A stretch of 64,000 nucleotides of DNA from Chrysemys picta bellii. Its lineage: Eukaryota; Chordata; Testudines; Emydidae. The translations under genes were made by a program, and so were the position numbers. The stretch's first letter is position 1. The number at the start of each line of letters is the position of its first letter. The notes below the pieces were generated by a model. The model had not been told where the DNA came from and searched no databases. It saw nothing but the letters and a program-made list of their open reading frames with translations. Below, piece after piece: positions 56,166-64,000 of the stretch. Location of the stretch: NCBI RefSeq assembly GCF_011386835.1, contig NC_088797.1, forward strand, positions 94,436,264-94,500,263, read 5' to 3'.

Positions 56166-58689
56166 CCTAGGTTTACTTCATTGTGAGACTGGGGGCTTAG
56201 TGAACCATTCAAATTCTCTGAGGACATCACTGGCGTTTAACAAGTAATAAAGAATTTCTGAGTTTGGACCAAGACGAAGGCAACTAAGAAATGAAATAAC
56301 TAGCTGCAAGGTGATGTATCGGAGTATCCAGTTGCCAGCATCCACCTGTTTTCTGGTCCATCCCCCAAGCTAAGGGTATCTCTGTGTCACCATGCAATAC
56401 AGAGGCTGTTAGGAATACAAGAAATTGCTATTATCATCCCGGATTGCTGGTCTCTCGCCACAGCTTCTAGACTCACAGCTCATCCTGTGCACTTGGGATG
56501 TAGAGGGCAATGCCTTCTGCGTAGGAGCTGGGTGGAGGTTTAGTGGGCCACTGGAAATAACCCACCCGCACCATGAGCACACTGATGAACCTTGCCTATT
56601 GCCTGATTCCTGCCACAGGAAGGAACTGCATCAAAGGGGTTTCCAAGCAGGGATTTCTACCTTGGCAGGACTATGTGGCAGCAACAAAAGACTCAAGGTG
56701 TTTGAAACAAGAGCTTAGTCAGTTTTTCTTTATACCGTCTTGATGTGTAAAGGCTGTGATGAGGAAAGATTAATCCCTATGTAACAAAAACAAAAACTCT
56801 TGGGTGAACTAATCCTCTACAGTTCAGGCCTTAGGGACTGACAATGAGCCAAGTTGTGGATTAATGTTATAGGCTAATCCCCTGTTACCAACAATTTAAG
56901 TGATTCTATGTGATTGATGAATACAGAATTTGGGTGAATATTTCATACCTGAATTTACTGACAATTCCTGATTCCAAGTCTACATTTTACTTTCAAGTTT
57001 AGAGTGATTTTTTTTAAGACAGCAGATCACAACCAGTCAGTATTATGTCTCTGTTAGTAAAGAGCAGAGATATAATTGCCATGCATTTCCTTTACTGTTA
57101 ACATAATTGCCAGAGTCTGTTTGTTTACTTTGTCATATGTACCTTTAACTTTCCAGGGAGCCTAGAGCTTTGAATGGGTGCTCCTCTAAGGGAAGTATAA
57201 GTCCAAGTAAATATATCCAATGCTAAAAATCAGTCCAAAGAGAGAAGGGGGAGGGGTAGAATTGGTAAGTGACACTTCAAGGCTGCTCCTGATTGGAGAG
57301 CAAGAAGTATGAGAAATAATGATATGGCTGGTATCAGTCCTCTCATGTTGCTTTTTAACACTGATGCCATAAGAGTTACCACTGCTCAGACATCTGAATC
57401 CACTTGGTACAGCAGCAGGACTGTGGTGGGTAACTCCTTCTCTTCATTTAACTCTGACTCAGATTTTCCTGGGACAGGCTGGGGGATCATTCTCCTCTCT
57501 GTGACTTGATTTGTGTCTCAAAACAAATTTGTAGATAACTTTGCATTTCCATAGATGGCAGAATTGCTGCTGCCTGTGAGACTCCCTCAGAAGGGGTTGG
57601 GAGGGATCAACTCTTTGCTTGTATTTGGAATGAGGTATTTCTGGTTGCTTTTTCTCTGAGGGAGGAGGGTATACTGGAGATGTGTACTGAGGTTGAGCTT
57701 CCTGAAAATCATCAGAAACTCCAGAATTATGTTCAGAACAAGGCGGGTTACACCTTTCATTGTTTTCAAAAGTGGATAATAAATCATTTCGCATTAAGGA
57801 CTAGATTTCAGCATCTAGCTAAATCCTATGTTATGGGTTGATGCTGAAACTTTTGAGATGGGGGCCAGATTCATTGTTGTCATATGACCTACTTGTACTG
57901 CTTCTGCAGCAGCTCCTGGTACAGAGCATGCGGTGGGGAAGGACAGAAAACAAAATGATATGTCAAGGCATCTGCAGCAGGGCTGTGAATTAGGGACCTC
58001 AGCAGGTAGAATGAATAAAGTTTTTTAAGATGTGTACACTTCAAGCAAAGGAAGTGTTCCATTAGGACTTAAAACGCATCTTCATATAAAGCTCACTTCC
58101 CAATTCTCTCGCCATCTTGTCCATCACAAATGAACTACTGCAGATTTTTTCTCGCCACAGCTTTTATTTTACAGCTTTTTTAGCTGAAGCCACACATCTA
58201 AACCTGATTAGAACAACAATCTCTGAGTACATTAAATGTTACCTCCAAATAACTACATAAGAAAAATAAGGTTGCCAAGCCAAGCATTCAACATTTTGTA
58301 AATGCCAGACTTCTGGTTGACAGTGCAACCTTAATTCAGTTCCCAAGCATGTATGCATTATGATACAGTCTTTAATTACACCTTTACTTTATTCCACACG
58401 AAAAATGGAATATGGACAAAACAATAAATTTTTCATTAATCTCATTCTCAAAAATAGCTGAACACTTTTAGATGATACTTCCCAAAATAATTCAGCATGT
58501 AAATTTAATTGGAGACAGTTTGGCAAAGCCATACTCCACTGAAAATATAGTGTTTAAATGGAAAGTATTGAAGAACTTGAGCTATCAGCCCATGTATAAT
58601 ATTGGGAGCAACTTCAATCGTTTTTCTCAGAAAGCTTCAGATGATTTTTTTTCATTTTCTTTTTAGTGTAACCCCGAAGGAGCTTACCT
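56166..58689. other. spacer, unit 2
   Basis: Aligns with 24691-25304, 30173-30304, 31310-32900 and 34301-34440 of unit 1. The DIRS empty site is at about 56726 and the CR1 empty site at about 58520. No gene recognised. Confidence 0.6.
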
Positions 58690-59130
58690 AGGTTCCTGGG
58701 GCTTGGTGGAAAAATTGGAGAGTCCAGCAGAGGGCAACAAAAATGATTAGGGGGCTGGAGCACATGACTTATGAGGAGAGACTGAGGGAACTGGGATTGT
58801 TTCATTTGCAGAAGAGAAGAATGAGGGGGGATTTGATAGCTGCTTTCAACTACCTGAAAGGGGGTTCCAAAGAGGATGGAACTAGACTGTTCTCAGTGGT
58901 AGCAGATGACAGAACAAGGAGTAATGGTCTCAAGTTGCAGTGGTGGAGGTTTAGGTTGGATATTAGGAAAAACTTTTTCACTAGGGGGGTGGTGAAGCAC
59001 TGGAATGGGTTACCTGGCGGGGGGTGGAATCTCCTTCCTTAGAGGTTTTTAAGGTCAGGCATTTAGTTGGGGATTGGTCCTGCTTTGAGCAGGGGGTTGG
59101 AAAGTTGGTCCCTTTCAACCCTGATATTCT
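58690..59130 (+). mobile_element. CR1 LINE 3' end
   Basis: Frame 58743-59042 gives [20 protein letters not shown], then [15 protein letters not shown], the CR1 ORF2 C-terminus. It ends with a TATTCTATGATTTTG tail. Present in unit 2 only. Confidence 0.75.
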
Positions 59131-59149
59131 ATGATTTTGTTTATGATTT

Positions 59150-59390
59150 TTACAGTGCAAATATTTGTAATAAAAATAATATAAAGTGAGCCCTGTACAC
59201 TTTGAATTCTATGTTGTAATTGAAATCGATATATTTGAAAATGTAGAAAACCTCCAAAAATATTTAATAAATTTCAGTTGGTAGTCTATTGTTTAACTGT
59301 GCGATTAATCACAATTAATTTTTTTAATCGCAATTAATTTTTTTGAGTTAATCATGTGAGTGCGATTAATTGACAGCCCTACTTTTAACT
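59150..59390. mobile_element. AT-rich dispersed element
   Basis: Contains repeated GCGATTAAT and AATTAATTTTTTT wording and ends GACAGCCCTAC. It resembles a widespread vertebrate DNA-transposon-like repeat, but I could not confirm ends or target duplication. Confidence 0.35.
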
Positions 59391-59507
59391 TAACTATATA
59401 TTCTTTAATCTCTTCATTCTATATTTTCTATATTTTGGCTTGTGTATTTTTATGAATGCATTCCTACCAAAACTATTGATGGATAAATTATTTTGTACAG
59501 GGCCAAG

Positions 59508-59606
59508 ATGTGGCTGTTCATTCTGGTGACATATCTGACACAAGCAACTGCAGATTCAGAACTCATAAGAAGAGGACATGGGAATCCTGAGGCATTTATG
59601 AATATT
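59508..59606 (+). pseudogene. gene D exon 2
   Basis: 33 codons differing from gene C at few positions (for example ILVTYL for ILMTYL). Splice sites are intact, which points to a recent duplication. Confidence 0.85.
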
Positions 59607-59662
59607 GTAAGTTTCTTATTGGAGAAAGTTTGGAAATAATGGAATGTGTTCACCGTTATTTA

Positions 59663-60172
59663 TTTCAGAGTAGCAGCCGTATTAGTCTGTATCCGCAAAA
59701 AGAATAGGAGTATTTGAGGCACCTTAGAGACAAACACATTTATTTGAGCATAAGCTTTCATGAGCTACAGCCCACTTCTTCGGATGCATAGAATGGAACA
59801 TACAGCAAGAAGATATTTATACAAACAGAGAACATGAAAAGATAGAAGTAGCCATACCAACTGTAAGAGGACAATCAATTGAGATGAGCTATCATCATCA
59901 GGAGAAAAAAAACATTTGAAGTGATAATCAAGGAGGCCCATAGAAGGTGTGAGGATACTTAACATGGGGAAATAGATTCAATTAATGTAATGACCCAACC
60001 ATTCCCAGTCTCTGTTCAAACCTAAGTTACTAGTATCTAATTTGCATATTAATTCAAGTTCAGCAGTCTCTCTTTGGAGTCTGTTTTTGAAGCTTTTTTG
60101 TTGAAAATTGCCACCTTCAAGTCTGTCACTGAGACACTAGAGACTGTCCGGTTTGGCCAATGTACATGGGAT
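59663..60172 (-). mobile_element. Penelope-like fragment in gene D intron 2
   Basis: Carries the same tail as 1960-2090 and continues into the degraded start of the GIY-YIG region, ending at a poly-G run (60174-60187). Absent from gene C intron 2. Confidence 0.65.
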
Positions 60173-60179
60173 GGGGGGG

Positions 60180-61165
60180 GGGGGGGATCTGATGGATCAG
60201 TTTTCCATCAGGAAATACTGATTGAACACAGTTGAAACATTCCAAAGGAATGTGTCAGCTTCGTTCCAATAAAGTTGAATCATTTCCTTTTAACTTTCTT
60301 AAAGGGCCGGTCAGAGGGTTGCAGGCTAGTACAAAAGGAGTTGCAAAGCCAGAGACAGTGATTTCCTTGCTGGAGCTAGAGGAGTGCAGCTAGTGCTCCT
60401 GGCTGGTCAAAGGGACCTGCAGCACCATGGACAGCTCAATGCTGACAGAGACTGTGGGCAGGTCTTCACTGCGGGGGGGGGGGGGGGGGTGTCGATTTAA
60501 GATACGCAAATTCAGCTACGCGAATAGCGTAGCTGAATTCGATGTATTGCAGCCGACTTACCCCGCTGTAGGGACGGTAGCAAAATTGACCGCTGCGGCT
60601 TCCCGTCGACGGCGCTTACTCCCACCTTCGCTGGTGGAGTAAGAGTGTCGATTCGGGGATCGATTGTTGCATCCCGACGGGACGCGATAAATCAATCCCC
60701 GAGAGGTCGATTTCTACCCGCCAATTCAGGCGGGTAGTGTAGACCTAGCCTGTGGGAGCAAGAACGTGCTCCTGGCTGGCTGCTGGGCCTAAACTTAGAA
60801 GAGCTTTGAAGTAATGGTGAAACATTGGAGAAGGCGGGGCCATGGGGAAGTAATCCGGGGAATCGAAAGCAGTTGTTAATGGGATATGACAGCACGTGGC
60901 TGCTATCCTTAAGGTCCTAGGGTTGGGACCTGGAGTAGTGAGTGGGCCTGCCCTCCTCCACCCCGCCCCATAGGCCATTGGAGAAGTGGTATGCAATTGG
61001 ACAGAAATATACTCCCAGAAGGGGAGCTGAACTACTTAGTGGCCCAGTTGGAGAGCTGGGGCCAGAAGGGTCCAGATAGGGAGGAAGCCCTAGGGTTATG
61101 GCTGGATACTAGGGCTGAGACTGTTTAAAAACTGCAGACACACCCGACCAGAAGGGGGCCCTTAT
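60180..61165. mobile_element. LTR-like block interrupted by MITE
   Basis: Removing the MITE at 60456-60750 joins two halves into one sequence. The right half has wording close to the LTR at 54855-55527 (TGGGACCTGGAGTAG against TGGGACCCGGAGTAG). Sits exactly where gene D has lost exons 3 and 4. Confidence 0.45.
60456..60750. mobile_element. Harbinger-like MITE
   Basis: Termini GGCAGGTCTTCACTG and, inverted at the right, GGCTAGGTCTACACTACCCG. Flanks share TGTG on both sides, but the exact duplication length is ambiguous. Contains a poly-G run (60473-60489). Related to 6043-6187. Confidence 0.6.
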
Positions 61166-61189
61166 GAGAGGTGGGTGCCACAGTGTTGC

Positions 61190-62695
61190 AATGACTTTAT
61201 ACAATATTTCTGAATATTTCATGTTGTGATAAATTCCAAATTTTGACTTTTCACAGTGGATATTTCTAATTGACAATTTGTCAAATTCCCTTGGAACATC
61301 TATTTTGGCAAATTTTCCAATGAAAAACTTTTCAGCCAGTTCTAATAGTAAGACACAGTCTGTAACTAGAAGAGTTAAGTACCTAATATATAAGGTAGAC
61401 AGAGTGGTGAGCAAACCAAGTACAATGGTGTCAATTAACTTGCATAATGTCACGCAGCAGGTCATTGGCCAAGCTGGGAATAGAATCCAGATCTTCTGAC
61501 TCCCAAGCTGGTGCCCAATCTGCTATACCACTGTCTCACTGCACTGCATCTGCATGATAGGCGAGGAAAATGCATAGAGAATAACAAACGCTAGCTAATG
61601 CAGATAAGAAGGAATAATGTGAATTATGCTGACACATTGCTGAGTTCTAAGGGCAGCTCAGATAAAACCTCTGCTCAATTTTCAGCACTATTTAAAAAAA
61701 AAAAAAGGCAGCCAGAATGTTAGGATGCATAATGAATGGTATGAAAAATACTGAAAATATACTGATATATTATTATGGCAGCCATCCCCCCGTAAGCACT
61801 GTTACACAGAGTCTTCAAAGTTCTTTTTCTTAGCATGAGAAAAAGTTTTTGCTTTTGGAAAGAAATGCAGTATTATTGTTAGTGTTAGCTATGCAAGGCT
61901 GTTTTGTGTAGAGGCAGCTTGGGGAGAGATGGAGTCTGAACAGAAGTGTTTGATCTCTGCCCTGAGCTTTTGACTAGGGTCAGGCATAGGTAGGTTACTT
62001 TCTCAGCACCAGCCTCTGATGTTGAGCTGCAATTCCTGGAAGAAGGGATTGAGCCGTATGCTGTTTGACCATCTCATGTCAGGGTTGGTGTACACATGTA
62101 AATAAATCAAGTTACACTTAAAATATACCCGGATTCAGTCACTGATTTTTCTTGCACCAGAAACCAAACTGCCAGACCTTTGAATGCTATTGTTCAGCAG
62201 AGGAGCAAGACTGAGATGAGAACAGTAGGGGCAACAATACAAGTCAATGTCCATACCTAGAATACTGTGTTGAATATGGTCATGCTATCTTAAAAAGGAT
62301 ATAGCAGAAATGGAGGTCTCGGGTTATATGCATGGGGAGACTTCCCAACGAAGAGAAAGCAGAAAAGACTGAGACTATTGGATTAGAGAGGAGAAAGAAG
62401 AGGGGATATAATAGACATATACAAAATAATAACAGAAAGAAACCAGCTTCCATTGTACCTACCTCAGCCCAGGACTCTTATGCCTCACTTTATATAAAAA
62501 CTCATTTTTCTCTTAATTAACAACTCAGAACAAAATAAACACACACAAAAATATCTAAAGAAACAATTCACATCCAAAACTACTTTATTTTTTATTAATG
62601 GACAGATGTGTGGTTCAGTAATTGCTATTAAATGCTGCATAGGAGCAAGAATTACAACTCAGTAATGCAAGCAACTTTCTCTTTTTGTGTTGCAG
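61190..62695. other. gene D intron 4
   Basis: Aligns with gene C intron 4 (about 42850-44290), including the MIR copy; only small indels are apparent. Confidence 0.7.
61401..61540 (-). mobile_element. MIR-type SINE in gene D intron 4
   Basis: Paralogous to 42986-43145; predates the duplication. Confidence 0.6.
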
Positions 62696-62801
62696 TTTTC
62701 ATGAAATGGCCATTATATGACCTTCCAGCATTGATAGACTTCATTCTGCAGAAAACTGGACAACAGAACCTATATTACATTGGGTATTCTCTGGACCATA
62801 G
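62696..62801 (+). pseudogene. gene D exon 5, frameshifted
   Basis: 106 nt against 110 in gene C. TGA at 62718-62720 follows the 1-nt gain; the GYS block is followed directly by a changed end before GTACGT. Confidence 0.85.
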
Positions 62802-63556
62802 GTACGTTCAGAAGAAGATGATTAAATCTGTTTTGTCTTTTTGTTCCTATTTCATAGTTAAGGTTTGATTGGGCCTGTAATTTCACTGTGAATATTATTC
62901 ACATACATTTATAACAAGAGGTTGGTCAAAATGAGTGCATTGCTGCTCTCTACTTCCAGTCAGGTGTGCATGAATGAGAGCGCATAATCTTGGGAAGGAG
63001 ATAGAGAGGAGACCAAAATTTTGAGTAGGGAGCTGAGTGGACAGAAAAGCAGTTGGATGGAATTGAGATTATAGATCTCAGTACTGGAACTGGATACACA
63101 AATAATAGTCATGTTAAGGCTGTTCTCCTCCTCTTGTTATGGTTAAATTCTGAGTATGTTCTTGGGACCCTCATGTTATCTCAAACCTTCTTTCCACTAC
63201 TTGTAACTGAAACGACCTTATAAACAGGGAGAGAACACAGTATTAACTGGATTTTTTGTTTTCATTTTATTAAAAAAAAATTGGCGATGTGGAAAAGAAA
63301 TCCAAGAGTCCTCCAAAATGTACACTGTGGAAAGTGCTTTTATCCAGCATATTCTGAGGCAGACATGGAGAAAAGATTCCCTATAGTTAGCAAAGATTGC
63401 CCTTAATTTATTATCAGATACCTGTAGTTCCAGCTAATGGCACAGATCTTAACTTGTGTTTACCCTGAATGATCTTCAGTTTTCTTTCTGCATCAGGTCT
63501 GATTTCTTATAAACAAAGTATACACTGAGGTTTGAGGTTAACATTTACCTAATCAG

Positions 63557-64000
63557 TCTGTTACCATAGGCTGGAAATTCCTCAAATGGTGGACTCTAAT
63601 TTTTCCTTTCCCAAGCATTTTGCTCCTGCTGTCCAGGCTACTGGAATTCTGCACCCAGTTACTTTACTTTGCAACAGTTATAGTAGTATATGCATCAGTT
63701 TAATATCTTTCAGTACAAAGCATGCTAGGAAACTGGTTCTTTTACCATAAGTATAAATCCTTTAGAACTACCTAATATTGGCTAAATAATTTTGGCTAAC
63801 ACTATAGAATAATTTAATGAGTTACAGTATTTACTTTTTAACTGTCTACAAATGGTCTTGTTAATAAGAATATGCAGATGTTGTTGGAAAGTATTTGCCG
63901 ATAATGTTTTTACTGGCCAAATTGCAGTTCAATTTTAAAAGTTAATAATCTGCTATGAGATTTGTAAGGTACAATTTAATGTAAAATAAAATTAACAGAA
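63557..64000. other. unassigned sequence after loss of similarity to gene C
   Basis: Gene C exon 6 would be expected about 90 bp after this breakpoint but is not present. No other gene or repeat recognised. Confidence 0.5.

Larger units (their letters stand above)
59508..62801 (+). pseudogene. lipase gene D, broken copy of gene C
   Basis: Only two of the first four coding exons remain. Exon 2 (59508-59606) is open and almost identical to gene C, with intact acceptor and donor. Exons 3 and 4 are missing: after a Penelope fragment and an LTR-like block, similarity resumes in intron 4 (about 61190). Exon 5 (62696-62801) has a 1-nt gain giving TGA at 62718-62720. It also has a net 5-nt loss that removes the QGC part of the GYSQGC elbow. 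Exon 6 should follow by comparison with gene C, but similarity ends at about 63556. Later exons could lie beyond the window, but the product cannot be a working lipase. Confidence 0.85.
54284..63556. repeat. tandem duplication unit 2 (spacer plus gene D)
   Basis: Collinear with 23066-45165, beginning GCCCTACTGAA and ending near 63556, where similarity to gene C intron 5 stops. It lacks the DIRS, CR1, hAT and other unit-1 insertions. It has its own LTR (54855-55527), CR1 fragment (58690-59130), Penelope fragment (59663-60172) and the block 60180-61165. Confidence 0.8.

Noticed and set aside
1..64000. CRISPR arrays, operons, riboswitches, tRNA or rRNA genes
   Set aside because: Nothing of the kind is visible; exon-intron structure and repeat families show vertebrate nuclear DNA. 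The tRNA-like stretch near 20230 is part of a SINE-like repeat.

Overview
The window looks like nuclear DNA from a non-avian reptile, most likely a turtle. Coding sequence is split into small exons with GT..AG junctions. The interspersed repeats are CR1 LINEs, a DIRS-type tyrosine-recombinase retrotransposon, Penelope-like elements with a GIY-YIG domain, hAT and Harbinger-like MITEs, MIR-type SINEs and solo LTRs. The species call is inference from this mix.

The genes are a tandem array of the acid (gastric/lysosomal) lipase family, all on the + strand. Gene A (1694-3317) shows only its last two coding exons; the rest lies upstream of the window. Gene B (8600-18845) has all nine coding exons and 396 codons, but codon 159 is TAG, just before the catalytic serine. 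A relic copy (21220-22588) keeps only degenerate exons 4 and 5. Gene C (38634-53787) is the one complete, open gene: 394 codons, LIPM-like, with Ser170/Asp340/His369. Gene D (59508-62801) is a broken copy of C: exon 2 is intact, exons 3 and 4 are gone, and exon 5 is frameshifted and has lost its nucleophile elbow.

Two duplication layers are visible. A and B share intron and 3' flank sequence. A larger tandem duplication, offset about 31.2 kb, pairs 23066-45165 (intergenic DNA plus the 5' half of gene C) with 54284-63556 (intergenic DNA plus gene D). The two copies act as empty and filled sites for each other, so many insertions can be ordered in time: DIRS, a full-site CR1 and a hAT element in unit 1 only; a solo LTR and a Penelope fragment in unit 2 only.

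Layout: 1-5.1 kb, 3' end of A and flank; 5.1-6.9 kb, a 1.74-kb hAT-bounded composite carrying a GC-rich minisatellite; 8.6-18.9 kb, gene B; 19.7-22.6 kb, SINE-like repeat and relic; 23-38 kb, repeat-rich spacer with DIRS at 25.3-30.2 kb; 38.6-53.8 kb, gene C; 54.3-59.4 kb, second spacer copy; 59.5-63.5 kb, gene D remains. I found no prokaryotic features, CRISPR arrays or RNA genes, and no system that looks wholly new. The most unusual items are the hAT composite, the single-stop gene B, and the DIRS element with its internal complementary region and a paralogous empty site.
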